DNA from: Solibacillus sp040273735
GTDB lineage: Bacteria; Bacillota; Bacilli; Bacillales_A; Planococcaceae
Length of the DNA: 64,000 bases
Assembly (NCBI RefSeq): GCF_040273735.1
Contig: NZ_JBELZM010000005.1
Location: 62,001 to 126,000 of the forward strand
Direction of reading: 5' to 3'
Below, one piece after another: positions 16,953-25,955 of this stretch (position 1 is its first letter; every line of letters starts with the position of its first letter). Made by a program: the position numbers and the translations under genes. The notes beneath the pieces were generated by a model. The model was not told the DNA's origin. It saw nothing but the letters and a program-made list of their open reading frames with translations, and searched no databases.

Positions 16953-17087
16953 GTTTTTACCTCCAATAGAAAAGTATTTTTCGTGAAAATATTGCTTTAA
17001 AAGCATATTTATTTGTATTAAAGCAGAATATTTCAACGTGTACAATATCGTGTGACAGAACTGTGACGGAATTTGAGGCAGTTTTAT

Positions 17088-17186
17088 TCCGATAAATCGG
17101 ACTCAATTAGTGGGGGAGATAAAAAATATAAGATTGATGTGAAGTAAAAAAATCCGATGTTTCGGAATTTAATCCAAAATATCGGA
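17088..17186. promoter_or_regulatory. Three copies of a TCCGAT-type palindrome
   Basis: Three 14-bp sites: TCCGATAAATCGGA (17088-17101), TCCGATGTTTCGGA (17153-17166) and TCCAAAATATCGGA (17173-17186). The last two are 20 bp apart (two helical turns). They lie between the regulator gene and scoA and are likely upstream activating sites for that regulator. The site nearest the regulator gene is the weakest. A sigma-A-like promoter (TTGAAA, 17 bp, AATAAA) follows towards scoA. Confidence 0.65.
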
Positions 17187-17193
17187 ATTTAGG

Positions 17194-18537
17194 TCATAAG
17201 TTGTGTTTTTTTATTTTTTCATAAAGTGTTGATCGGCTTATGCCCAACTTCTCGGCTATCCGCATTTTGTCCTTCTCATTTTCGAGATATTCTTGTAGAA
17301 TCTGCTCTTCCACTTGAAAAAGGATTTCTTCCAAAGTTCCATTAATTCGAATATAATCCGGTTTTTGTCGTCGAATATAAATTGGTAATGCATCTTCAGT
17401 AATTTGCTCACCATTTGATAACTGAATAATTGCTTTTAACACATTTTTGAGTTCTCGAACATTTCCCGGCCAGTTATATTGTTGAAGCAGCAACCAAGCT
17501 TTTCGACTAAGCTTAAAATCTTGGCGACTCACTTCGGAACTGAATTTGTGCATAAAAGTTTGTATTAGTTCAGGAAGATCCTCAATCCGATCGCGAAGAG
17601 GGGGAATTTGCAATGTAATCGCCTGAATAAGATAAAATAAATCTTCACGAAATTGCTTTTCTCTTACCAGCCCAGCAAGTGATAAATTTGAACCTACGAT
17701 TATGCGAACATCAACTGGGATTACTTCATCAGTGCCGGCTGGTTGAACTTTTTCATCCTGAATGACCTTTAACAGTTTTGCCTGTAATGTTGTTGGGAGT
17801 TCGCTTATTTCTTCAATAAAAAGAGTTCCGCCTTGTGCCCGCTGAATTCCTCCTGTTTTAATTCGCTGTTCGGCCGAATCCCATTTTCCAAACAATTCTC
17901 CTTCCAGCAACTCTTTTGGTATAGTGGAACAATTAATCTTCACGAAAGGATAATCAACCTGATCCGATAATCTATGAACACTCTGGGCAAACATTTCTTT
18001 ACCAGTACCTGTCTCACCCTCGATTAAAACAGGCAGTTTTGTCGGAGCAATCATGAGGATTGTCTCTTTAATTTTCCGCATAGAGTTGGAGGTTCCTTTA
18101 ATATCTGACAAGCTGTAAAATGATTCGCGGTATTGTTTCATATTTGTTTCAATTTGGTCTAAAGTCTTTCGAACATGAGAACTTAGTTTTTTCCAGTCAT
18201 TTAAATCCCGGAACGTTACACTCCCGAAAGCTCCAATAATTTCCCCATCAATCACAATCGGAACACGATTGGCAAGCATATAGGTACCTTTAATATATTG
18301 AGGGGCTGCAATATCAGGTGTCCCTTTTTCTATGACGAGATGCATCTCACTATTTTCAATCACATCTGCTACATGCTTACCGATCGCTTCTTCACGTTTC
18401 ACTTCAAGAAAATTACAATAACCTTCGTTAAGGTAAATAATTTTGGCATTTCTGTCTACGACAACAAACCAAGGAAAGGCTGTCTCCAAAATTTGCTTAA
18501 TTGCAGGACCTGGTAAATTCTTTATCCAATCTTCCAT
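17194..18537 (-). CDS. PAS-AAA+-Fis enhancer-binding-type regulator lacking GAFTGA
   Basis: A 447-aa regulator: PAS domain (about 15-110), AAA+ domain with Walker A GETGTGKE (174-181) and Walker-B region GGTLFIEE (236-243), WPGNVREL (356-363) and a C-terminal Fis-type HTH (about 424-442). The sigma-54-contact GAFTGA loop is missing: after ELFG the chain reads KWDSAEQRIKTGG. TyrR-type proteins that work without sigma-54 also lack this loop. It probably controls the adjacent ketone-body operon, sensing a ligand through PAS. The palindromes just upstream of scoA are the probable targets. Confidence 0.85.
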   Translation of the reverse strand: MEDWIKNLPGPAIKQILETAFPWFVVVDRNAKIIYLNEGYCNFLEVKREEAIGKHVADVIENSEMHLVIEKGTPDIAAPQYIKGTYMLANRVPIVIDGEIIGAFGSVTFRDLNDWKKLSSHVRKTLDQIETNMKQYRESFYSLSDIKGTSNSMRKIKETILMIAPTKLPVLIEGETGTGKEMFAQSVHRLSDQVDYPFVKINCSTIPKELLEGELFGKWDSAEQRIKTGGIQRAQGGTLFIEEISELPTTLQAKLLKVIQDEKVQPAGTDEVIPVDVRIIVGSNLSLAGLVREKQFREDLFYLIQAITLQIPPLRDRIEDLPELIQTFMHKFSSEVSRQDFKLSRKAWLLLQQYNWPGNVRELKNVLKAIIQLSNGEQITEDALPIYIRRQKPDYIRINGTLEEILFQVEEQILQEYLENEKDKMRIAEKLGISRSTLYEKIKKHNL

Positions 18538-18872
18538 TTTCCTGCCTCCATTCTTCTAATATTTTACATACTAGTTTATACTGTAAAAGAGTCAGAGGCT
18601 ATAGATAAAGTAGTATTCATGCAGAAACTTGTATACTTTAAGCTTGATAATTATTTGATATTTTATGTTATATTGTCTGGCATTTTGGGAACTGGCCTGC
18701 TTATAGAAAAGTTTTCGTGTTAGAAATTGACTAAATTGTCATGGGGGATGACTGAAAGTAAAGTTGAAGGAATAAATAATCTGGAAATATGATTTAAAAA
18801 AGAGTCGACTCAATTTGAGGCGGCACCTCGCTATAAAATAGATATAAAATTTAGCGTAAGGAGATTTAAGTT
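18538..18872. other. Intergenic region, no gene seen
   Basis: Separates two divergent genes. It should contain both promoters; AT-rich stretches are present but no clear -35/-10 pair, RNA element or gene could be defined. Confidence 0.4.
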
Positions 18873-19409
18873 GTGAAATTATATATAATCCGCCATTGTG
18901 AAGCCGATGGGCAAGCACCAAATGCTAGCTTAACGTTGGCTGGGAGAGAAACAAGCAGGCGTTTAGCAAAGTTTTTATCTGACTTAAATATCGAGCTAGT
19001 CATTTCAAGTCCATTTACGAGAGCAGTTCATACAATACAATCTTTCGTTCAGCACAACAACGTTCCATTTAAATTAGATGACCGTCTAAAGGAAAGGGTT
19101 TTAAGCAGTGAAGATATTCCCGACTGGTATGAAAAGTTACAGCAAACCTATATTGAAAAGGATTTAAATTTTACTGGCGGGGAATCAAGTAATGAAGCGA
19201 CAAAACGTATAAATGAATTGGTGGAAGAATTAAAACAATGTAATTACAAGTCAGTGGCAATCGTTACACACGGCAATATTATGTCATTACTACTCAATCA
19301 ATCTCAGCCGCATTTTGGATTTGACGAATGGAAGCAACTGTCGAATCCGGATGTTTTTGAAATAGATTTTGGCAATGAGCAAACAGTTGTAAATCGTATA
19401 TGGCGGTAG
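18873..19409 (+). CDS. Histidine phosphatase family protein
   Basis: A 178-aa phosphoglycerate-mutase-like phosphatase. The phosphorylated histidine is in IRHCEADGQ, then ISSPFTRAVHTIQ, and the second catalytic His is in VTHGNIMS. The start is GTG after AAGGAG. Substrate unknown. It is followed at 36 bp by a PPP-type phosphatase, so the two may be co-transcribed. Confidence 0.82.
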   Translation: MKLYIIRHCEADGQAPNASLTLAGRETSRRLAKFLSDLNIELVISSPFTRAVHTIQSFVQHNNVPFKLDDRLKERVLSSEDIPDWYEKLQQTYIEKDLNFTGGESSNEATKRINELVEELKQCNYKSVAIVTHGNIMSLLLNQSQPHFGFDEWKQLSNPDVFEIDFGNEQTVVNRIWR

Positions 19410-19445
19410 GTAGTGTAAAATAGGTTGTAGAAAAGCGGGTGCAAT

Positions 19446-20180
19446 ATGAAAAATTATTTTATTATCAGTGATATCCACGGTCAGTATAAAGCATTTGAAA
19501 AGTTATTAACGTATTGGAATCAAAAGGATACCCTTGTTTTACTCGGAGATTTAATCGACCGAGGTCCACGGTCTTATGAGGTCGTGCAGAAAGTAATGGA
19601 TTTAAAGCGGCAATACGGGGAACAGGTTATATTTTGTAAAGGGAATCATGAAATGATGTTGTTGGATTTTCTCGAAAACCCTGGACAAAAACACGCCTTT
19701 TATTACAAATACGGTGGTCGGGAAACAATGGCTTCATTTTTAAAGTGTTTACCTGTTGAAGTTAGTGAGCTTGATCCAATTGAACAAGCGCAAGTCGTAA
19801 AAGAGAAGTTTGCGGAGGAATTGGAATTTTTAAATAACGGCAAATTATATGAAATCGCAGGGAAACTGTTATTGACGCATGCAGGATTTGATTCGAGTTT
19901 TGAGACAGTTGATGAAACGCAGGATGAAAATTTCTTATGGATTCGCCAGCATTATAAAAATGAAAATAAAACACCGTATATCAATGTTTTTGGTCATACA
20001 CCATTACAACATATTCATGCTTGCAATGATATTTGGATTAGTAAAGACCAAAAATATATTGGAATAGACGGCGGGTGTTATTTTACAGGCCAGTTGAATG
20101 GCATCGTTCTGTCGGAAGAAGGCCAAATCATTAATATATATGCGGTTACATCGGACAAAACCGAAAACTATGATAATTGA
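19446..20180 (+). CDS. PPP-family metallophosphoesterase (PrpE/PphA-like)
   Basis: A 244-aa dimetal phosphatase with the full signature: SDIHGQ, GDLIDRGP, KGNHEMM, LTHAGFD and FGHTPL. Family members dephosphorylate phosphoproteins or cleave bis(5'-nucleosyl) tetraphosphate; the sequence does not decide between them. The SD is weak (GCGGGTGC). Confidence 0.85.
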   Translation: MKNYFIISDIHGQYKAFEKLLTYWNQKDTLVLLGDLIDRGPRSYEVVQKVMDLKRQYGEQVIFCKGNHEMMLLDFLENPGQKHAFYYKYGGRETMASFLKCLPVEVSELDPIEQAQVVKEKFAEELEFLNNGKLYEIAGKLLLTHAGFDSSFETVDETQDENFLWIRQHYKNENKTPYINVFGHTPLQHIHACNDIWISKDQKYIGIDGGCYFTGQLNGIVLSEEGQIINIYAVTSDKTENYDN

Positions 20181-20256
20181 CAGGTGTCGTTTAGATTGAG
20201 CATAAAGTTATAATTATATAATATTTTCTCTTGAATGTATGTTTTCCCCCGATTTT

Positions 20257-20325
20257 TTGGTATACTACAATTAATGATATGTAAAAGAGGTTATCCCGTT
20301 CGATTTTGTGCGGGGTAGCCTCTTT
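20257..20325 (+). promoter_or_regulatory. Extended -10 promoter and leader hairpin before the CDF gene
   Basis: TGGTATACT (TATACT at 20261-20266) is an extended -10 element. About 20 bp later a 15-bp stem (20284-20298 with 20311-20325, two G-U pairs) folds in the leader without a T-run. It may be a regulatory or stabilising hairpin. It does not match the yybP-ykoY manganese riboswitch. Confidence 0.5.
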
Positions 20326-20359
20326 CGTGTTTAAACAAGTTTTTCAGGGAGGAAACATT

Positions 20360-21265
20360 TTGGAGCAATATACAAATTTACGAGCGGGCGAAAAAGGTGC
20401 CTATTTATCGATTATTGCCTACATATTTTTAAGCGCGCTGAAGTTAGCAGCAGGCTATTTAGGAGATTCAGAAGCATTAAAGGCAGACGGATTAAACAAT
20501 ACAACGGATATTATTGCTTCAGTAGCCGTTTTGATAGGGCTGAGAATTTCCCAGCGCCCGCCTGATGATGACCATCGATACGGACACTTTCGTGCAGAAA
20601 CGATCGCATCACTTGTTGCATCATTTATTATGATTTATGTCGGGATTGAAGTACTTATATCGGCAGGTGAAAAAATCGCAAATCCGATCGATCAGAATCC
20701 TTCTATTTTAACAATTATTGTTGCTGTGTTTAGTGCAGCAGTCATGTTTGCAGTATATAAATATAATTTAAACCTCTCGAAAAGAATTAACAGTTCAGCT
20801 GTTAAAGCGGCAGCCTATGACAATCGCTCTGATGCCTTTGTCAGTATCGGGACAGCAATCGGTATTACCGCAGCGATATTAGGTTTCCCGATTGTCGATA
20901 CGATTACTGCCTTTATTATTGGTCTTATTATTATTAAAACAGCTATTGAAATTTTTAAAGAGGCGGTGTTCTCGTTAACAGACGGTTTTGATACGGAATT
21001 GATCAGTTCGATTGAAGAGCGTGTTTCGAAAATTCCGCGAGTCCGTGATGTTACCGATGTACGTGGCAGACAGCACGGGAGCTTAATTCTTGTAGATATT
21101 ACGGTAAGTGTTAATCCTAATCTAAATGTACGTGATTCACATGCCATTACAGAGCAGATTGAAAATGAAGTGAAGCAGTTGAATCCTTATGCAACAACAC
21201 TTGTCCATATCGAACCGTACGACCCGAAAGAGCTGATTATTTGCGAAGATGATTTCCATTTCTAA
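20360..21265 (+). CDS. Cation diffusion facilitator, possible manganese exporter
   Basis: A 301-aa CDF antiporter with six TM segments and a cytoplasmic C-terminal domain. The TM2 site (DGLNNTTD) and TM5 site (YDNRSD) carry Asn/Asp and Asp-x3-Asp rather than the His-x3-Asp of zinc exporters, which fits manganese-type CDFs such as B. subtilis MneP/MneS. DDDHRYGHFRAE is the conserved loop. The start is TTG, seven bases after GGAGG; the frame upstream of it has no SD. Confidence 0.85.
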   Translation: MEQYTNLRAGEKGAYLSIIAYIFLSALKLAAGYLGDSEALKADGLNNTTDIIASVAVLIGLRISQRPPDDDHRYGHFRAETIASLVASFIMIYVGIEVLISAGEKIANPIDQNPSILTIIVAVFSAAVMFAVYKYNLNLSKRINSSAVKAAAYDNRSDAFVSIGTAIGITAAILGFPIVDTITAFIIGLIIIKTAIEIFKEAVFSLTDGFDTELISSIEERVSKIPRVRDVTDVRGRQHGSLILVDITVSVNPNLNVRDSHAITEQIENEVKQLNPYATTLVHIEPYDPKELIICEDDFHF

Positions 21266-21422
21266 TGGATAGCCCTATAAAAGCTGTTCTGATTTTACTC
21301 TTCGCAAATTAGCAGAGGGCGATAACTATTAAATTAATTTGTTAAGGGCAATTGAGAAAATAATTCAGGAATTTTACAGGTAGTTTTAGAATTGAACTGA
21401 ATCTGCATCTAACGATTCGATT

Positions 21423-21454
21423 AAGTCACACTCATTATGAGTTGTGGCTTTTTC
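21423..21454 (+). terminator. Terminator
   Basis: AAGTCACACTCAT pairs with ATGAGTTGTGGCTT (one bulge) and a T5 run follows. It ends transcription from the CDF gene, about 160 bp downstream of its stop. Confidence 0.75.
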
Positions 21455-21520
21455 TTATGCAATATTTTTTGTTAGTTGAGGCATGATAAGAAGAAATATT
21501 ATTTACAAGGAGGAAAGTAG

Positions 21521-21742
21521 TTGGACGTTTTATTGGGTCAAATTCGTGAAGGTCTGGATTATCTGACTATACAAGGTAAGAAAGTAAATAAAATTAAAAT
21601 GAATCCAAATATCTTCGGAAAAATGACTGACAAACATATGGACGTTGAGGTAAGTGACGATGCTGTTACTGTATTCGGAATTACGATCGAAGCTGATGAA
21701 AACATTGAAATATATGCTTTTGTAATGGATGAAGTCACTTAA
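21521..21742 (+). CDS. Small acidic protein, unknown function
   Basis: A 73-aa protein starting at TTG after AAGGAGGAAA. It is predicted soluble, acidic at its C-terminal half (EADENIEIYAF), with no recognised motif. The strong SD and the terminator overlapping its stop codon support a real gene. Confidence 0.65.
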   Translation: MDVLLGQIREGLDYLTIQGKKVNKIKMNPNIFGKMTDKHMDVEVSDDAVTVFGITIEADENIEIYAFVMDEVT

Positions 21743-21759
21743 TTTTAAGTGGCTTTTTA
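21733..21759 (+). terminator. Terminator overlapping a stop codon
   Basis: AGTCACTT pairs with AAGTGGCT, followed by TTTTAT; the stem includes the stop codon of the preceding small gene. Confidence 0.7.
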
Positions 21760-21903
21760 TTATACCCTCATTATCTGTGAATACTTGCACCACATTATCT
21801 AACGGAAAATGAAAATGACTTTTTACTATGGATGAATCAAAATACCCCAACTTCTGTTAAAATGTATGTACTTACGGGCAATCGTTTTAGTGGAGGTTAT
21901 TAT

Positions 21904-22245
21904 ATGAAAAAAATATTTGCAATCATTGCAGTATTAATCATTGTATCAATCCCAATCTTTGAGTGGTTGTTAACGAATCCCTCCAATTCATTGGAACTGA
22001 TGCAAACTTTAAGGAATTCTGAAAATCCGGAATCGCTTTTTATGGATGAAAATAATTTCGATGCCGAGATTGTTGAGTACATACAGGAAGAATTTAATCC
22101 AAATATGGTGAAGCAGTTTACAATACTGGACTTTGATGAGAAAAGTTTCTTGATTCAAACAACACCTGGCACTACAAAGTTAGAGATTATCAATATTGAG
22201 GAACTGCCAGAGGAAATAAGAGACTATTTTCTTTCACAAGAATGA
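21904..22245 (+). CDS. Small membrane-anchored protein, unknown function
   Basis: A 113-aa protein with an N-terminal signal-anchor (KKIFAIIAVLIIVSIPIFEW) and an acidic extracellular part. No lipobox or known domain. The start is the ATG after GTGGAGG; the longer upstream frame lacks an SD. Confidence 0.6.
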   Translation: MKKIFAIIAVLIIVSIPIFEWLLTNPSNSLELMQTLRNSENPESLFMDENNFDAEIVEYIQEEFNPNMVKQFTILDFDEKSFLIQTTPGTTKLEIINIEELPEEIRDYFLSQE

Positions 22246-22289
22246 CTGTACCATGATTCAAAATTTATGAAAAAGAAAGAGGGAAATTT

Positions 22290-24230
22290 TTGCATACTAC
22301 AATCGGAATTGTTGCTCATGTCGATTCTGGTAAAACGACATTTTGTGAGCAATTGCTTTATCATACAAATGCCATTAAAAAGCGCGGGCGGGTCGATCAC
22401 CAAGATACTTTTTTAGATAATCATGCCATTGAACGGCAGCGCGGAATAACGATTTTTGCGGAGCAGGGTCGGATCGAGTATAACGGGCAAGTGTATACGC
22501 TGATTGATACACCGGGTCATATCGATTTCGCGCCGGAAATGGAGCGTGCGGTTCATGTAATGGATGCGGCCATTGTCATTATCAGTGCTGTCGACGGCAT
22601 CGAAGGACATACAGAAACGGTTTGGCATTTGCTGCGGGAGCACCATGTTCCGACATTTATCTTCATTAATAAAATAGACCGTGAAGGAGCAGATGTTGCA
22701 GCTGTAATGTCTGCGATTAAAAAAGATTTATCCCCAAATACCTTACTGTTCAATAATGGAATGGATCCAACTGTAAAAGAGTGGCTTGCGGAACGTGACG
22801 AACAGCTGATGGAAAAATATTTTGCCGATAATCTAACGGAGAATGACTGTTTAGAGAGCCTGAAACATGCAATCAACAATGAACAAGCATTTGTTTGTAT
22901 GTCAGGATCGGCTTTAAAAGATGAAGGGGTACTGGACTTTTTTGAAACGATTGCACAACTGATGGAAACAAAATTTGACGTGAATGGTGCATTTGAAGGT
23001 AAAGTATATAAAATTCGCCATGACAATCAGCAGCGACTCACATTTATGAAAGCATTATCGGGTGTTTTAAAGGTACGAGATGAATTTACATTAGGTGAAA
23101 CGTCAGAAAAGATAACGGAAATCCGACTGTACAATGGCAGCAGTTTTACTCAGGTTCGTCAAGTGCAGGCGGGTGATATTTTTGCGGTGAAGGGATTGGC
23201 GACGCCGATTATTGGTGATGTGGTTGGAGCCACAGAAGTAAATCCTGCACAATTTGAGATGATTCCGACATTGCAGGCGAAAGTGATGTATGCAGGTGCG
23301 TTACATATTAAAGAACTACACCGGATATTTCGTGAAATTGAAGCAGAGGAGCCGAGTTTACGGGTCGTATGGAATGAAAAATTTCAGGAAATCTCGGTTC
23401 ATGTTATGGGGACGATTCAGCTGGAAGTATTAACGGAGCTGGTGCAGGACCGCTTCGGAATTGATGTGCACTTTGGCAAGCCTCAAATTCTTTATACTGA
23501 AACGATTGCTGCACCAACAGTCGGCTATGGCCATTTTGAGCCGTTAAAGCATTATGCGGAAGTGCATCTAAAAATGGAACCGAATACACGCGGTGCAGGC
23601 ATCACTTTCTCGAACCAGTGTCATGCGGATGACTTATCTGTCGGACATCAGCGGTTAATAGAAAAGCATCTATTTGAACGGGATCATCACGGATTACTTA
23701 CAGGTTTTCCGGTAACTGATATTCATTTTACGATATTAACAGGACGTGCACATAATAAGCACACAGATGGCGGGGATTTCCGGGAAGCTTCGTTTAGAGC
23801 ATTGCGACAAGGACTTGAACAAGTGGAAAATTTACTGTTGGAGCCTTATTACCGTTTTAAGATTAAAGCGTCAAACGACCATATCGGCCGGATGATGTCG
23901 GATATCCAACAGGCAAGCGGGACATTTGAAGCGCCGATTTTAACAGAAGATACCGTGACATTGTACGGACGTGCACCTGTAGCAACTTTTATGGATTATT
24001 CTACTCAATTTTCGGCTTACACAAATGGAAAAGGGGCGTTAACACTGCAATTTGACGGCTATGATGTATGTCATAACAGCGATGAAATCATCGAACAAAT
24101 TGACTACAGTAAAAACGCCGATCCTGAATATACATCTTCAAGCATTTTTTGTGCAAAAGGGAAGGGATACAGTGTGCCCTGGCATGAGGCAAAAGATGCG
24201 ATGCATTGTGAAGTGCGGGAAAATGAATGA
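22290..24230 (+). CDS. TetM/EF-G-like translational GTPase
   Basis: A 646-aa ribosome-associated GTPase related to ribosomal protection proteins: G1 AHVDSGKTT, G3 DTPGH, G4 NKID, then EF-G-like domains II-V. The domain-IV loop at about 485-497 reads RAHNKHTDGGDF, whereas Tet(M) has a YSPVS-type loop that displaces tetracycline. The protein therefore belongs to a chromosomal TetM-like branch whose resistance activity is unproven. Start TTG after GAGGGAA. No mobile element lies nearby. Confidence 0.85.
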   Translation: MHTTIGIVAHVDSGKTTFCEQLLYHTNAIKKRGRVDHQDTFLDNHAIERQRGITIFAEQGRIEYNGQVYTLIDTPGHIDFAPEMERAVHVMDAAIVIISAVDGIEGHTETVWHLLREHHVPTFIFINKIDREGADVAAVMSAIKKDLSPNTLLFNNGMDPTVKEWLAERDEQLMEKYFADNLTENDCLESLKHAINNEQAFVCMSGSALKDEGVLDFFETIAQLMETKFDVNGAFEGKVYKIRHDNQQRLTFMKALSGVLKVRDEFTLGETSEKITEIRLYNGSSFTQVRQVQAGDIFAVKGLATPIIGDVVGATEVNPAQFEMIPTLQAKVMYAGALHIKELHRIFREIEAEEPSLRVVWNEKFQEISVHVMGTIQLEVLTELVQDRFGIDVHFGKPQILYTETIAAPTVGYGHFEPLKHYAEVHLKMEPNTRGAGITFSNQCHADDLSVGHQRLIEKHLFERDHHGLLTGFPVTDIHFTILTGRAHNKHTDGGDFREASFRALRQGLEQVENLLLEPYYRFKIKASNDHIGRMMSDIQQASGTFEAPILTEDTVTLYGRAPVATFMDYSTQFSAYTNGKGALTLQFDGYDVCHNSDEIIEQIDYSKNADPEYTSSSIFCAKGKGYSVPWHEAKDAMHCEVRENE

Positions 24231-24303
24231 CGAATGAAAGAAGGATTTTGCAGGAGAATAAAGAAGTAAGCTTAAGGTGTTTGGAAAAAAGGAGGCTCTT
24301 CTA

Positions 24304-24612
24304 ATGGCATATATTTTACAAGTAGATTTCAAAATGGATGGTCCCTTCGGCGAGGAAATGGCTGCTGGGTTTAAAGGTTTGGCTGAAAGTATTAACGAAG
24401 AAGAAGGCATGCTTTGGAAAATTTGGACAGAGGATGCGGAAGCTGGTGAAGCGGGCGGTATTTACTTATTTGAAACAAAAGAAAATGCTGCAGTTTACTT
24501 GGAAATGCATTCAAAACGTCTAAATGGTTTCGGTATTACAGCAATCAACAGCAAAATTTTTGCAGTAAACGAGTCGTTAACGAAGATTAACAAAGGTCCG
24601 GTTAATGTATAA
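24304..24612 (+). CDS. YdhR-type monooxygenase / antibiotic biosynthesis monooxygenase-like
   Basis: A 102-aa dimeric alpha/beta-barrel protein of the YdhR family: MAYILQVDFKMDGPFG at the start, then WTEDAEAGEAGGIYLFE and the LNGFGITAINSKIFAVNE end. The biochemical role of the family is poorly known. SD AAAGGAGG gives the ATG start. A terminator follows. Confidence 0.8.
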   Translation: MAYILQVDFKMDGPFGEEMAAGFKGLAESINEEEGMLWKIWTEDAEAGEAGGIYLFETKENAAVYLEMHSKRLNGFGITAINSKIFAVNESLTKINKGPVNV

Positions 24613-24670
24613 ATAGGGGTACAAAATTGCCAACAGTAAAAATATTGGGAAATGGTATTATGGGAATTAG

Positions 24671-24697
24671 GAGACACAATGGTGGTGTCTCTTTTTC
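24671..24697 (+). terminator. Terminator after the YdhR-like gene
   Basis: GAGACAC pairs with GTGTCTC, followed by TTTTT. Confidence 0.8.
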
Positions 24698-24809
24698 CAT
24701 GTTCTGATTTAATCAAACTTAATAATTATCAAACGATGATTTGGGGATGTTTGAACCTTAACGTATAATATAATATATTCCAAAAGTGAAGGGGGGAGGT
24801 TAGCGTTTT

Positions 24810-25028
24810 ATGGAAACATTAGTTCCTTTATCTTTAATAGGTATTCCACTATTCTCGGTAGTGCTTTGTGTTAATATTATCAATTTGCTAAAAATAATAA
24901 TCCATAATCCAGAACAATCTGTAAAAAAACATACTCTTTTAATTAGTATCAGCGTTGCTTACATACTATTTTCATTTTTATGTATACTAATCGTCATTGC
25001 CGATTCAGTTTGGGGAGGATCTCTATAA
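24810..25028 (+). CDS. Small two-TM membrane protein, unknown
   Basis: A 72-aa protein with two hydrophobic helices (about 5-29 and 42-66) joined by a basic loop. SD GGGGGGAGG precedes the ATG by ten bases. No homology recognised. Confidence 0.6.
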   Translation: METLVPLSLIGIPLFSVVLCVNIINLLKIIIHNPEQSVKKHTLLISISVAYILFSFLCILIVIADSVWGGSL

Positions 25029-25130
25029 AAACTCCCTATTACCGAATTTGATTTAAAAACTCTAAAATACCAAAAATAAACATATATGGTATTATTATAA
25101 TATCTAATATTATTTTATGGGGTGAAAGGG

Positions 25131-25772
25131 TTGAAAAAATATCTTTACATAAGTATTTTATCTGGAGCGATTGCTATATCAGGTTGTGCTGATGAAGGAA
25201 CTGATAGTAAAAAAATTACAGAAGAAATCTCGCCATCTCTTTTAAATTTAACGCAAGAGCAAAAAGAGGATTATTATCAAAAATATTTAGCACTCATAGA
25301 AGACATAAACTCAGAACATGACACAGGCCTCAAGTTAGAGCCTATCACTTCATTTTCTGAGGACTATTGGGTTGAAGTAGAAACATTTAAAAAGCGAGCA
25401 AAAGAGCGAGTTGATATATCAATTGTTGTGTCAAAAAATAAAGAACGTTATCATCCGGCTTCAGTCCCAAAGACAGTGACGTTAGAAATCGGTCCGAATA
25501 AAGAGCGCATTATTTTTGAAGGGTCTTTTGATACACAATTAAGCGAAAATACTTCAAAAGGAAGACAACTATTTTCTGTATTCAATGGTATTTCTTCAGA
25601 AGCAGAAAATTCTGATGGAAGTTGGACTCAAATAGGGTACACAAATTCGTTAATGGAGAATGGATCACTATATGTTATCGATGTTTCAGGAAATTACTCA
25701 CAAAACGGTATTCTTTCTATACATAACATATCTTTAGAATTTGATTGTAATAAAAATGGAGGAATTAGTTAG
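25131..25772 (+). CDS. Putative lipoprotein, unknown function
   Basis: A 213-aa exported lipoprotein: signal KKYLYISILSGAIAISGC with the lipidated Cys at residue 19, then a hydrophilic region with a possible beta-rich C-terminal part. The start chosen is the TTG six bases after GGGGTG; a GTG three codons upstream overlaps that SD and is less likely. It ends in a strong terminator. Confidence 0.65.
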   Translation: MKKYLYISILSGAIAISGCADEGTDSKKITEEISPSLLNLTQEQKEDYYQKYLALIEDINSEHDTGLKLEPITSFSEDYWVEVETFKKRAKERVDISIVVSKNKERYHPASVPKTVTLEIGPNKERIIFEGSFDTQLSENTSKGRQLFSVFNGISSEAENSDGSWTQIGYTNSLMENGSLYVIDVSGNYSQNGILSIHNISLEFDCNKNGGIS

Positions 25773-25794
25773 AGTAATTTACAAACACGAAAAT

Positions 25795-25830
25795 AGCAGG
25801 AACGTTGTTAAAACAACGTTCCTGCTTTTC
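25795..25830. terminator. Strong terminator after the lipoprotein gene
   Basis: A perfect 15-bp stem (25795-25809 with 25812-25826), a very tight loop and a following TTTTC. Confidence 0.85.
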
Positions 25831-25955
25831 TATAGGTATGTTCTTTATGGATTGTTTTATATACTTCTACTAAATGCCAATAATGACAACGGTTTAAACG
25901 TACAAGGGTTTTGCAAAGTCATCGGTATTTTTGCATCCTCTAACCAAGTCAGCGT

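Noticed and set aside
16953..17087. Sigma-54 promoter before scoA
   Set aside because: No GG-N10-GC pair with a reasonable TGGCAC/TTGC match was found; the nearest candidate has 9-bp spacing.
22290..24230. Acquired tetracycline-resistance gene
   Set aside because: The discriminating domain-IV loop differs from Tet(M), base composition matches the neighbours and no mobile element is present.
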